64,000 bases of DNA, from contig OZ005662.1 in the NCBI GenBank assembly GCA_963930645.1, forward strand, positions 79,676,841 to 79,740,840, given 5' to 3'. Below the pieces are notes generated by a model. The model was not told the DNA's origin and ran no database searches. It saw only the letters and a program-made list of their open reading frames with translations. A program made the translations under genes and the position numbers. Every line of letters begins with the position of its first letter. The stretch's first letter is position 1. The stretch comes from Salticus scenicus. Its lineage: Eukaryota > Arthropoda > Arachnida > Araneae > Salticidae. Positions 36,017 to 47,432 of the stretch are shown here, one piece after another.

Positions 36017-37390
36017 TAAATTTATAATATGTAAAATATTAGTATTTAGTAGTTTAACTAATATATAAATTTATTAGTTAAACTACTAAAATTTTTTAAT
36101 TGTGTAACAGGATTATTTGAGACCATAATTTATAAACAAATTTGAAAAGTTCATTTCCTCTTTTCTTTTCAGTATGTAGAGTATAAAATGTTATTTTTTG
36201 TTAGGAGTAATTAAAAAAAAGTTTTCAAGGTAGAATAATTATGTCACAAAGAGTGTAGGTAAATTTCAGACCAACATTTGGTTCAGAATTTACCTATGTC
36301 TTTTTGGAGGCGTAAAATGTCTCTATTTTAGATTTGTAAAATGCAAGGGATCAGTTATAAATTTAAAAGAGCTTGAGGGTCTTAGTTTTTGTTTTTCAAA
36401 GTGAAATGCTTTGTAGCATAAGTTTGATATTGTAGGGTAGTGCAAGTTTGATAATCTATGCATATGCAATATGAATAAAATAGTGGTTATAAAGTTTTTT
36501 TTTTTAAGCATGATATTTCATCCACCACCACCAGTGTCTGGAAAGTACTTAGAATTTACAGAAATAGTGATAATAATAATAATTTGTAAACACAATAAAG
36601 TACAAGTTACGTGTGGTACATTAAAGATTTTTATTTTCCGAACGTATACTATGTAAGAAAATAATTTTATCATGAAAAAATTCAAGAGTGAGATTTTGGT
36701 GTATCAATACAGATTAAGGGCTTCTGAATTCATTTTGTTATTTTTACAATAGTGTATGTAGATATGTGTGTGAATGAACATGTTAGCCTCTATGCACTTT
36801 GAATGTTGATAGCTGAAAGAGAATAGGTATGTTATAGGTCACTGTTACACAAACTATACAGATTTTGTTTAGGTTTTTTTTTTTTTTTACTACTGAAGAC
36901 ATAAAGAAAAATTACTTATTATGGCTGTGAACTCAAATTATTTAAAGTGTGATAGCATTTAAACGCCATATTCAGTTGGTCTAAAAGTTTCTTCAAAGTA
37001 TATTAGTATATTATACCTTACTGTCACACAAACTACATAGAGTTTGATGAGTTAAGGACATATAACTTTTTATTTTTTAGGATACAAAGTAGAATTTTTA
37101 TATATTGAGGTATATGGTCTCCAATTATTTGCACAAATAATAAATATAAAATTGTTTGCAGCACTCATGCCTACTTTACCTGAAGAAGAGCTGTTTAGAA
37201 AAAATGTATTGTAATTTAGTTTTAAATTACAATAAAATTGTTCTTTTAATTCTTGGTTTTTATTCAAAGTTTTATACTTATTTCTTTTTAACGCCAGTAC
37301 TGTGGTGCTTTTTTAACACGCTTTTATTAGCTTCACCTGTATGTATGTTTGCAACCGCTCTGGGAGCAAACAAAAAATCTATATTGTAAA
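34241..37390. other. AT-rich stretch with few repeats, no proven gene
   Basis: It has poly-T (35051), G-run (35673) and C/A-run (35966-36014) tracts. Splice-acceptor-like TTTTTATGCATTCTAG precedes 35791 and CTCTTTTCTTTTCAG precedes 36174, but I could not build a convincing coding chain. An open frame at 37156-37389 ends with a hydrophobic stretch (LWCFFNTLLLASPVCMFATA) and no family is recognised. Confidence 0.35.
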
Positions 37391-37394
37391 AAAA

Positions 37395-37625
37395 GACTAC
37401 GTGAACGCTGTGGCTGTGAGGTAAAGCTCCGGGCTACGAACCTAAAGGTCTAGCTTTCGAGCCCAGTCAGGGGAGATTTTTTAAAAATGTTTTTTTTTTT
37501 AAATTCTAAATTATTTAATTAAAGATTTAAGTGTATGTAAATATTATGGTGTGTCACTCACATGATTTTCTCTTACCCTGCATTTTAATGCTAAGATAGA
37601 TATTTTGTGCTTTTTAGTTCCCATT
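37395..37625 (+). repeat. Possible tRNA-derived SINE
   Basis: GTGGCTGTGAGGTAAAGCTC and GCTTTCGAGCCCAGTC, about 43 bases apart, resemble pol III A and B boxes of a tRNA-derived head. About 120 bp further on is TTTTGTGCTTTTTAGTTCCC, a motif shared with the tRNA-Ile-like units at 20.4-24.9 kb, although there it lies on the other strand relative to the tRNA part. Single copy in this window. Confidence 0.35.
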
Positions 37626-37762
37626 TCTATAAAAGCGTGTTCTTTAATTTTTTTAAAACTATTATTTTATTTTTAATAACATATGCACATATAATAATGA
37701 AATTTAGATTTATTATTCATGTGCACAAAAAAAGTTTTCTGTAGAATACCGTATGAGATTTA

Positions 37763-38345
37763 CAGGGCCACTCAAAAATATTCAAACGCATTAGCAGCTA
37801 TAACTGGAAATTGCTAGAATTGCATTTTTGATTTTATTAAGCATTTTAAGTTTGCCTTTTATTCCTTCTTTTCTTAAATTAAGTAAATTTAAGGTCAGCC
37901 CAGTGCTGGTATTTCATAACTTGTGAATCTTGTTTGAAAAAATTGATTTTTTAAAATATTTAATATTTTATTTTCAATCAGTAAAATTCAAAATATAACT
38001 TACAAGGAAGCATTCAAAAGGTGTCGTCTTCAAAAATTATTGAAAAAAATATATATGATTGTACTCTTCATAAAACACCAGGAAGTGAAAAAATTATCGG
38101 CTGAAATGAATTACAGCAAAACCAATCGCCTAACAATGTGAAATTGCCAAATATGCTTAATTTTTATAATTTTTTGTGGTCGCTGTAATTCATTGCAGCT
38201 GATAATTTTTTCACTTTCTGGTGTTTTAGGAAGAGTAGAATCAAATATATATTTTTTAATGTTTTTTGAAGACAACACCTTTTGAATGTTTCCTTGTTAG
38301 TCAGAATTCACAATATACTTGTAACATGTTTTATTTTTTAACTTA
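37763..38345. mobile_element. Tc1-type left end followed by a foldback
   Basis: CAGGGCCACTCAAAAATATT at 37763, preceded by TA, looks like a Tc1-like terminus. Its best inverted partner is at 43366. Inside, 37986-38325 is a palindrome: AAGGAAGCATTCAAAAGGTG and CACCAGGAAGTGAAAAAATT on the left are mirrored by AATTTTTTCACTTTCTGGTG and CACCTTTTGAATGTTTCCTT on the right, with about 45 bp at the centre. No coding content. Confidence 0.6.
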
Positions 38346-38870
38346 TTACAGCACATGATACATTTTGTAACTTTCAGAAAGATAACTATGAACATTTTTA
38401 GTTTCAACCAAGTTTTTTTATACTTTTTTTTTTTTCCTTTCTCCCCCCCCCCCCCTTTTCTTTTGTTATTATTTTAGGATTGTTTTTTTACGAGGCTTGC
38501 AAACAACCCTGCAATAAATCTCAGAATTTTTTAAATAGTATCAGAATGCCCCCAGCAACTATGGCTATCTTTCATCACCCCCCCCCCCCTCCATGTTTAT
38601 CCTTTTAAAAGCAAAGCAGACTCAACGTTTTACTCTACTTTACATCATCACTACTATAATATGGGACTAGGAGCTAAAAGTGTTTATTTTAACATGTTGT
38701 AAATATGAGAAATTGGGGGGGGGGGGGACACTGAAAACTTATGTATGGTTTTAAAAAAAATCATTAAGTTTTTTTTTTTTTTTTACTATTTCTTGTAGGA
38801 GGGAAAATTTGTCGTTGTGTAATTGTAACATAGTGTAACTATTATTTTTGTCTGTTAAAAAATGTTCCTG

Positions 38871-38910
<40 letters not shown>

Positions 38911-39390
38911 TTATTTTAATGTGCACGAAGGATGCTTGCATGAGTGGTAGTGAGTGCGGCACAAATGCTGTACAGATTTTTATAAGTGATATAGGTTGGA
39001 AATTTTTCTATTATGTTTTTCGAGAAATTTTTCAAAGCCAAAAAAGTCAATTTTTTTTTAGTACATTTTTTACATGACATATTTAAACTTTTCTTTCAGT
39101 ACTCGTAGTACCAGTAATAGTAATGTGAGATATAGTGTGAAAAACAAAAGTTTTTGATTTAAAGACATCATTTAGAAATTTATCAGATATATAATTTGAG
39201 TAAATTGCTCAAGAAGATGTTATTTATTATGATACATGAGATCTATGGGTGCTAATCAGCATTTTGAATATCCTTCAATAACTTTGTGTGAATATAATTA
39301 TTAAACATTTTGCAACTGAAAAGAAGAATATATTGTTAAAATCCCTTGTTAAAATAAGTGTTTGATAATCATTTACTTTTACTGTTGCAG
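38346..39390. other. AT-rich stretch with homopolymers and a TA microsatellite
   Basis: C-runs near 38445 and 38578, a G-run near 38715, and (TA)n at 38874-38901. The 71-codon frame at 38862 starts in the microsatellite. Nothing else is recognised. Confidence 0.5.
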
Positions 39391-39995
39391 CATCTCTCCA
39401 ACTTAATCAGCAATGTGGATGGTCAAGGTGTCTACAAAGGACATGTAATTATTTCACTTTGAGAAAGAGCAGAGCTAAAGAGCAGATTCCCAAAATTGTT
39501 TGTACCTTTTCTTATAAATGTTTCAGGAGTTTCCAAATATTTGCCGCCAAAAGAGAGTTCAGATTCTGGCTCATTAGCAACTACGGAAATAATATTAAAT
39601 CTTAAAGATAACTTATTAATTTTTAAGCCTGTAAAACCAATTTCCTAAACTCGCAACAATAATAAATTAAAAATAATAAATTTATATCTAAAAGTAATAA
39701 AGTGGTATATTTTTTGGATTGTACAGTTTTTTTTTTTTTTTTTTTAATAACATTTGAAAAATAGAATTACTCTGTCAAATGAATTATATTTATTAAGTAT
39801 GGTTATTTATATGATTCTTGTCTTATGAGTTGAAAAATTAACTTTATGTGCATGTAGTTCAAAGTATTAAAAAATGTAAATCTGTATTTAACAAATTTTC
39901 CATACAATGAACTTCTTTTCTGTATTTAAAGACTGTTAAATAGAAGTCTACTTTTTGATCGTGATGTACAATTGTAATAAACGGAGCGGCGTACC
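39391..39995 (+). other. Candidate terminal exon with 3'-UTR
   Basis: A good acceptor (TTTTACTGTTGCAG, ending 39390) is followed by 23 codons, HLSNLISNVDGQGVYKGHVI plus ISL, and TGA at 39460-39462. The downstream DNA to AATAAA (39976-39981) shows no repeat signature and looks like a 3'-untranslated region. The peptide is short and not recognised; another frame stays open longer (to about 39604), so the reading is uncertain. It could be the last exon of a transcript starting near 34.1 kb. Confidence 0.25.
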
Positions 39996-42275
39996 GCAAC
40001 CCAAATGTATGCTTTAGTTATTCTTATTTATGTTTATATAAGTTTTAGAGATTGATTTTTTTTTGCTTGATAAAGGAGAATCAGTGAAAGTTATAAAACA
40101 TATACAGGTAAATATTTTAATAATATAAACATTTGTTTATATGAAAACTGTTTTCAGGTTCAAGTGCAATAAGTGCAAGTTTCACAAGTCGTGGTAAATG
40201 AAATTAAAAGCAGGTTTGTAAATCCTTGCTAAATTTTATAATTAAATAAATTTATGCTAATAATTTTCAAGATATTTTTTCATCCTTGATATTGAAAGTA
40301 ATAGTATTTTTGTTTTTTAAAGTAGCTGCATTTTAAAGCACAAAGTTGGCAAAAATTCTCTTTTCTTTTTTATAAAATCAACTGACAGTATTTCCTGTTT
40401 ATTTTTATTTTTAAAATAAGATTTGAAAAATCTAAACATGGTAAACAAATGTTAATTAGCTGAGAAAGTTTTTAAAATATAATCATTTATGTTATATCAA
40501 ATACTATTCTATTTGTACATATTTTGGATACAGTTAAATTTTAAGAAATGTTAACCAAATGTTTTTTTTATTTTTCTTTATTAGTTCAGTAGTGACGTTA
40601 AAATTCTATCCTCAGTTTTTTGGTATTATTTCTCTATATATAGATATCTTTTTTTTTTTTCTTCTTCTTATTTAACACTGAAGAATTCTTTGATTTTTCT
40701 GTTTTTCCATGCTCATGTTCTACATTTTCTTCAGTATTTCACAACTGATTTGCAAAAACAAAACAATTTTTTTTAATTGCATTACTATATAAATAATTCC
40801 TTAAATAGATCAACTGAATAGCATTTATCCCCATTGCAAAATTTTCCTTTACAATACAAAGAGTCAAAAATTTTATAGCAATATGCAGGATGTGAAATCT
40901 CAAAATTATTTTAGATGGTCAGTGCAGATTCTTTCATCTCGGAAAAGTATAACATGAGTATTAAAGAAAGTCAATTTTGTGCTTTACAGATTGCACAGAA
41001 TTGACTTTGTGCAGTCACACGAAATTTTGTGCAACTGACATGAAGTTTTCTTTACCTCCCAAGGAAATGTTTTTCAGATATTTTTAAAAGTATTACAAGT
41101 GAAGAAAATTGATTATGTTGTTTCAAATTATTACAGATATATGAGTGAAACACTCGTGTTAAAAGTATTGATCAGTTCCTTTTGGAAAAAAATATTGAAA
41201 ATTACATTCCTTGGAGAAAGCAATATTTCTACATATACATTTTATAATGTTTTAATACTACTATTAATTAAAATATTTTTAATTTTATGCTTGTTTAAAA
41301 ATACCTTCCATTGTATTCATTTCTATGAAATTTTGACTTATGCTGTCATATGAACCAATTATCATGAAAAGACAAGATGATAGCACAATCTGTTGAGCAA
41401 TATGCATCAAAAGTTGATAGACAAAAAATTATGTCAAGTTGCATCTAAATGTAAAATTTCAAGCATATGCTATTGATCTCAGGGTGCATCGAATTTTTGT
41501 CACACACATACAAAGCCATAGCCAAGGAGGGGAGTTAAAATACAACCCCCTTCTTGAAATTTTGCAGGTTTGTCAAAAATTTTAGAGTTCTACATCAGCA
41601 TTTTTAGCATTCAACATTATGTATTAGAACTTGAACATCCAAAATTTTTTTCTGGCTACGCCCTTGTACTGACGTTAGGACAAAAAAGCCAGAAGTGTGT
41701 TACTCTTAAAATGTATAAAATCATCAAAAATTGGCAGTCTGAAAATTTTCAAACCAAATGTTTTCTTCTTATCAAATCAGATGACAGTGACAATCTCACT
41801 TTTTTTTTACTAGGCATTAGGGGTATGGAAAAAATTACTACTTTTTCCTTTCTTTTAATAGGTGCCTCACAGTTCTAAAAATTTCAATTTTTTCATTTTC
41901 CCATTTGTATCCTAAATAAGCAAGAATAATACTACTCCAATAACAGATTCATCCTTATTTGCTTATGACTCTAATTGGAGAACTAACAGTACATATAAAT
42001 TTCAATGTAACTATCATGTTTAATAAAATTTCTCATAAATTATTGAATAAAATGACGTTCAAAGTTTTAATGTGTTTTGAAAAATTTTAAATTGCTCCCT
42101 GCTAATTTTATTTTTTCTCCCTCAATTTTACATTATTATTGTTTAACAATTTATTCTTGACCTACTTGGATATTTTTTTGTGGATCCATTGGTAAGTTAA
42201 TTGATTAAATATATTTAATATTTAAAAGCTGGAACCGAATGCAAATTTTAAGCATTTAAACAATTTTTTGTTCAC
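39996..42275. other. AT-rich stretch, no gene established
   Basis: An exon-like piece lies at 40159-40213 between ATGAAAACTGTTTTCAG and GTTTGT but gives only FKCNKCKFHKSW before a stop. A single diverged unit of repeat family A is at 41385-41500 (TGTTGAGCAATATGCATCAA). Frames at 41099 and 41570 are AT-driven. Confidence 0.4.
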
Positions 42276-42279
42276 CATC

Positions 42280-43010
42280 ATGCTATAGGTATGGAGAGCG
42301 TAAAGAATCATAAAAATTTTTTACCTCGTTTTTTTTTTTTTTTTTTTTATTATTATTATTTTTACACTTTTCAGGTATGGGGATACCAAAAATAATAAAA
42401 TTTATATGTTGTCAGTCTGAAGAGTGTCAGTTTGTTAGTTTGTCTAACTATCTTAAGAATAAAAGATCGCAGGTAGGTGGGGCCAGTTTTAAAATATTAT
42501 CTATAACATTGGCTAGAACACTATTGATTTTCAACATTCTAATTTAAAAACTTCATAAGTTATTCAAAATTTACGATTTTCTTAACATGGGAGGTAGGGC
42601 AAAATTTTGTTTCAACATACATTAAAAGGGATATTTTTACAGTAAAGGTGCGAGACCAGCTTAAAAGTATGTTACAATGCTCGCATGAACATAATTAACC
42701 ATGGAAACTGCATACATTACTCGAAATTAACCATTTTTTTAACATGGCAGAATCGCACAAAATTTCGCATAAACATCCATTGCAGTTTAAGTCATAAGAT
42801 TAATAAATTACGATAATTAAGTTCAGTCTACTTTTAAAATAATCTAAAATAGGTTTTCTTAAATAATTCAAAACTGTTACTAATTTGTCTTCAAACTTGC
42901 CAATCCCGATCAAATTTTTCAAGTGGAATTACGAACTTCAAAATGCCAAGTTTGAATTTCCTGTGGTTATTTAAGTTATGCTTATAACAGATATACATAC
43001 AGATCAGCCA
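42280..43010 (+). repeat. Repeat family A, copy near 42.3 kb
   Basis: The leader CACCATCATGCTATAGGTAT is followed by a homopolymer insertion, CACTTTTCAGGTATGGGGAT, a GTCAGTCTGAAGAGTGTCAG run and TATCTTAAGAATAAAAG. Monomers then show TTAACATGGGAGGTAGGGC (42583) and TTAACATGGCAGAATCGC (42738), about 155 bp apart. The closest relative is the copy at 53997. Confidence 0.65.
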
Positions 43011-43259
43011 CTTAAAATTGGACTTTCGTATTCAGTGAACCTAAAAATGTGATGTTATACAAAAAACCAGTGTTGAAAATAGAATTTGAAAATATATTTT
43101 CTTTACAGTATGACTGTTAAAATTTAATTTTTCTTCCTGAGCAGTGTTTGTTGATATAGTAAAATGTAACAAAGCACTTACACCTGCTACATTCAAGTTT
43201 TGCTTAATTTTGGTTAACCTTGTATGTTGTCTGTGAATTTTATGCATATCACATTATGC

Positions 43260-43545
43260 ACTTAAATTCAGTTGTATTTAAAGAACACCGAACACAAAAT
43301 GAAATAGACTGCCAGCAATTTCCAAGTATATATTCCCGATATATTCAAATACTTTGGATAGCCCTGTAAACAAATGATAAATGATTTCTATTCCATATTC
43401 TACACAAAACATGCTTTTATGCATTGAAAAAAAATATGTTCATTCCATTTTATTTAGGGCAACCTATATATGTTACACTTTACTTAATGAACTTTTCCCC
43501 GTAGACGTAATGTATTTGAATTCTTTTGGATATCCTTGTACATAA
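43260..43545. mobile_element. Tc1-type right ends, relics
   Basis: Read on the minus strand, TACAGGGCTATCCAAAGTAT (from 43368) and TACAAGGATATCCAAAAGAA (from 43537) are two related termini; CATTACGTCTACGGGG follows the second. A left-facing relative starts at 45637 (TATAGGGACATTCAAAAGTA, then CATTACGTCTATGGGGG). No transposase lies next to any of them. Confidence 0.45.
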
Positions 43546-44133
43546 ACCATCTGCTTCATCTCAACGAAAAGTTTAATGTAGCATCACTACATTGTACAGA
43601 TTTAGAATACCGAATTTGAACTTCCTTCTATAATTTGTTGTTGATAAAAAACAGAGACCAACTGATAAAAACATGTTTTTCAGATTCAGGAAACCTGAAA
43701 ATGTGTAAATGAAACAAAAACTCAATTTCAAAAATTTGACTCAAAAACAATACTATTTCTAATATGGATTTAAAAAAAATAAAAAAGATGGTAGTGTAAC
43801 ATTTATTTATTAATAAAAAGATTTTTTTCATTTATTATTATTATTACTTTTTTTTAGAATGTAAAAATTTATTTTTATTAAATACTACCTAATACAAATT
43901 TAATATATTCTTTTAAAGCTCATTTATCTTCATAACAATATTGAAAAATACATTAAAATTGGTTTACCGATATAAACTTATTCAAAACATGTAAAAAATA
44001 AATAAATAAATGAGATTTTATACATATTTAATTAATTTTTCACATGAAATATGTGTAACGAAAATATTAGCACGTGTATATTTAAAAAACTAAAAATAAA
44101 AAGTGCATAACCTTCCAAACCTCATTTTCTTTT
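43546..44133. other. AT-rich stretch, possible 3'-UTR of a minus-strand exon
   Basis: No gene in this part. In minus-strand orientation an AATAAA (plus-strand TTTATT at 43867-43872) lies about 260 bases after the stop of the exon at 44134-44338. This could be its polyadenylation signal, but the DNA is so AT-rich that chance is likely. Confidence 0.3.
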
Positions 44134-44338
44134 TCATTGAAGAAAATTCGCCAAAAGAGCGATAATCAGCCAAACCTTTATACCCATAAAACTGATTACG
44201 AAATCGCATACGTAAACCGTGACGTATGAGTAGTACTTCGGTCCCTCGTCAGGGGCGATAGTGTCTATGCGAAATTTACATGTTAAATTTTTACCATTAG
44301 CTTCTATGTAAGTGACGGCTCTGAATGTTATCAGTACT
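44134..44338 (-). CDS. Unidentified terminal exon encoding a membrane-type C-terminus
   Basis: On the minus strand an acceptor with a branch-like CTAACTAAC and a pyrimidine-rich tract ends in CCAACCACAG at 44339. The next base completes a codon and 67 codons follow to TGA at 44136-44134. The peptide starts VLITFRAVTYIEANGKNLTC, continues KFRIDTIAPDEGPKYYSY and ends in a hydrophobic segment (VISFMGIKVWLIIALLANFL). Its mixed polar composition is unlike the AT-driven frames around it, so I think it is or was coding. A very weak resemblance to the last extracellular loop and next helix of polycystin-type channels was noticed but is not claimed. No upstream exon was found; a palindromic MITE sits about 70 bp upstream in its intron. 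Confidence 0.45.
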
Positions 44339-44406
44339 CTGTGGTTGGGAGTATAGAGTAGAGGTGAATTTGGGTTAGTAATTATTGGATAGTTAGTTAG
44401 AAAATG

Positions 44407-45292
44407 CGCAAGCAAAGTGATGACGTCACTGGGAGTCAGTGGATCCAAGAAAAAGATTTCCTATGTTAATCGCCCATTGGATTTTTTGTAAAAAATTATT
44501 AAAAATTGAGGAAAATTATTTCCCGATTTTAATTCCCATATTTCGGTATAGATATGTATTAGTTATCGTGTGCATGCGTTAGATTAAGTTGTTTTTGCTG
44601 TAAAATTGATAAATTTTAAATTTTAAATTTCAAAACTTTAGAAAAATAAAATAGCAAACTTCCATATTCGATTGAAAACTTAAACATTTCATTTCAAAGG
44701 ATGATATTTACACAATAAATATCCAACTAATATACTATTTAAAAGGAAAATAATAAATATTCTATCATAATTTGAAGTCAAATTTGTTTTCAAATGTCTA
44801 AATAAAGTGTCTGAGATAAGATACTCATATGTTGCAGCGGAATAGATTTAATATATCTGTCATCCTTGGCGGAAAAAATATATCGCCAAATTATTTGGCG
44901 AACATATTTCATTCTTTTCAAAAATCATGGTTATTTTAACAACTTATATTAAGAGAGCGATGAATTATATGAAACAATATTTCGTACAATACATATTACG
45001 AAAATAAACATCTGGCATGTATATTTTCGTAGTATGTTTTTAAACGACAAATACAAAAAAAGCCAAAGATGACACAGTTTTGAAATTTAAAATTTTGTCA
45101 ATTTGACAGCAAAATAACTCAATCTAACACAAGGATACGATAGCATATCTATACCCAAATACGGGTATTAAAATCGGGAAATAATTTTCCTCGATTTTTA
45201 ATAATTTTTTACAAAAAATACAATGGACGATTAACATAGGAAATCTTTTTCTTGCATCCACGGATGGTCAGTGACGTCACACTTCGCTTACG
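44407..45292. mobile_element. 886-bp palindromic element 2
   Basis: The arms are the same as in the element at 31878: left CGCAAGCAAAGTGATGACGT, then GATTTCCTATGTTAATCGCC; right GGAAATCTTTTTCTTGCATC and CACTTCGCTTACG followed by TA. The left flank is TG instead of TA. The centre holds TTCGCCAAATAATTTGGCG-like text in inverted form. It sits in the putative intron before the exon at 44338. Confidence 0.75.
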
Positions 45293-45354
45293 TATTTGGA
45301 AACAGGATCTTCGATAGTCTTAAAAAAAAAGTATTTTGGTAAAATGAAGTGAAT

Positions 45355-45915
45355 CGTTATTTACTTCCTCTTACCCATAGGGTCGAGAAAGTATTGTTTT
45401 AGGGTCAAATTTTCGAACGTGAGTTTTTGTTATACTTCCATGTTCTGAAGTCCCCTGAATACGAAAATCACGTTTTTAGCGAATGGTTTCTGTGTCTGTT
45501 TTGCTGTCTGTGTGTCTGTTATCAGCATATCTCAAGAACAAATAGTAGCAGAAATTCCAAACTCGGTATTCTAAATGTGTATCATATAGGGATGCTACAG
45601 TAAACTTTTCGTTAAGATGAAGCAAATGGTTCGTGTATAGGGACATTCAAAAGTATTCAAATACATTACGTCTATGGGGGAAATTGCAGGTAAGTAGAGT
45701 TTAACATCTATAGACTGCACTAAACCAAATGAAACGAATACATATTTTTTGTAATAGAGATAGTGAACTGGGAAAAAAAAAAAATTGCGTATGTCAGAGC
45801 GTCGCCTCCCCCCCCCCCCTTGGGTAGATGTCCTCCCTCGAGTGGAGTAAATTTTCATGATGGGTATCTTTCAAAAGAGCTCGCCAATACCTTTAAAATG
45901 AATGGTTGAACCATC
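45355..45915 (+). repeat. Repeat family A leader plus dispersed repeat B, copy 2
   Basis: At 45355-45610 a family A leader (TACTTCCTCTTACCCATAGG) is followed by AAATTTTCGAACGTGAG, a TGTGTCTGTTTTGCTGTCTG run and CATATCTCAAGAACAAAT. At 45637 a Tc1-type terminus follows, and at 45751-45914 the second copy of repeat B. A C-run at 45810 interrupts it. Confidence 0.6.
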
Positions 45916-46591
45916 GATCTACGATAATTTAAAATAAAGTTATTGATTTCTTTCATTTTTAACAATTTTTTTTTTTTTTTTTTTTTTTTTACTTTAATAT
46001 TGAGAATAAATTCAACTTTTTCTTGGATATTTAGTGTTATACTATTTCTCTAATATAAAAATCGTCTGTATTATCATACAAGATAAATTTTTTAAATAAT
46101 AATTTTAATAAATTATTTTTTTAAACTGAATTACTTTTTAATAACCGAATTAAATTCTATATAAATGTAGGTGCAACGGGGTGTTGAGGGGGGCCAGAAC
46201 TAATTATCATATAAAACTCTTCCGAAGCCTAATTTGAATTGTTTAACATAGGTTTACATAACAGTACTCTTTATCTTACCTCTTAATCTCCAACCTGTAC
46301 TTATAGCATTAAATTTCAGGGTAAGAGAAAGTCGTGTGAGTGACACACTAGATTATTCTTATTATGAGGACTTTAAATAGAGCACTTAACGGAACACTGG
46401 GATGTGTTGTTGCTGTTGTGTTGTCGGGCCTACATTTTTTGTCAACCAGCAGTTTTTTTATTGTCATTCATATTTATTGATCGGGAGGAATTTTTTTAAT
46501 TTCAGAACGAAAATTATAAAATATCGAAACACGTTTGATTTATAAACAAAAACTGAAAATACATTTAAATGATCACGTGGTAATCCTCATG
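45916..46591. other. AT-rich stretch, perhaps the body of Helitron-like element D
   Basis: Poly-T at 45968. No gene. In orientation and position it could be the 5' part of the Helitron-like element whose 3' end is at 50185, but no start was identified. Confidence 0.3.
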
Positions 46592-47094
46592 ATCTAAACC
46601 AACGAGATATATAAAGTAGAGTGATAAATGGTAACCCTTGAGAGGGTCCAAGATGAGTCATGTGACATGCTTTCCTTGCACATGCGTATTCGGTGGTTTC
46701 CTTGGTAACAGCTCATTTTCAGTACATTTCTATGGCAACGGTTTCAATGTTTTTGTTTACTTTACGTAGTTTAATATTGTTTTGTTCTAAACCATTTTGA
46801 TTTAATTTTACTTCTTTTTTATTTCGTGTAGTTGAACTTTAACCGACAAAATGCTTAAAAATAGTTGAAAAGTTATTATTTGTTGTTAAATTTAGCTCTT
46901 TAAAAGTTTAAATTTTGTTTTATAAACACTTTTAAAGTTTGTTGAGAAACGATAAAAAGAAAGGTATTTTATTATTTACTAGCAGGCTTTGCCCGCTTCG
47001 CTGGACATTAAACTTAGATTAGTTGTCAAAATCCCATATCTTTATTAATAACCTAAGTTCTCGCTGTGATTGGTAGAGGTTTTCTCGTTCGCAA

Positions 47095-47350
47095 AGTGAG
47101 GAGTCAGGGTCTCCACTGTCTTCGGCACAACTTACCCACTCCTTACTTCCCCTTCCTCAGCGGGTGAATTCGAAGTTTTGCAAAATCACACTAATGTACA
47201 TAATGCGTACACTTAATCAATATCCAGTCTGGGTCCCCACTGCCTTCGGCACAACTTACCTACTTCTTACTTCCCCTTCCTCAGCGGGTGAGTTCGAAGT
47301 TTTGCAAAATCCCACTAATGTACATAATGCGTACACTTAATTAATATCCG
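47095..47350. repeat. 124-bp direct duplication in element C
   Basis: TTCGGCACAACTTACC occurs at 47121 and 47245. The copies share TTACTTCCCCTTCCTCAGCG, GAAGTTTTGCAAAATC and CTAATGTACATAATGCGTAC. Few differences, so the duplication is fairly young. Confidence 0.8.
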
Positions 47351-47432
47351 CAAACCAAAATTCGCCATTCTAAGATAATTCAAAGCGAATTCAAACGGAA
47401 AAACATGTTTTTACACATGTTTATTGGGAACA

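Noticed and set aside
37156..37389. Membrane protein exon ending in a hydrophobic segment
   Set aside because: A faint likeness to the end of mitochondrial carrier-type proteins was considered, but splice phases with nearby exon-like pieces do not fit and no conserved motif is present.
44134..44448. Full 104-codon minus-strand frame starting in the MITE
   Set aside because: The first 17 codons are MITE arm sequence and the next part is a pyrimidine-rich intron end; only 44338-44134 is kept as exon-like.
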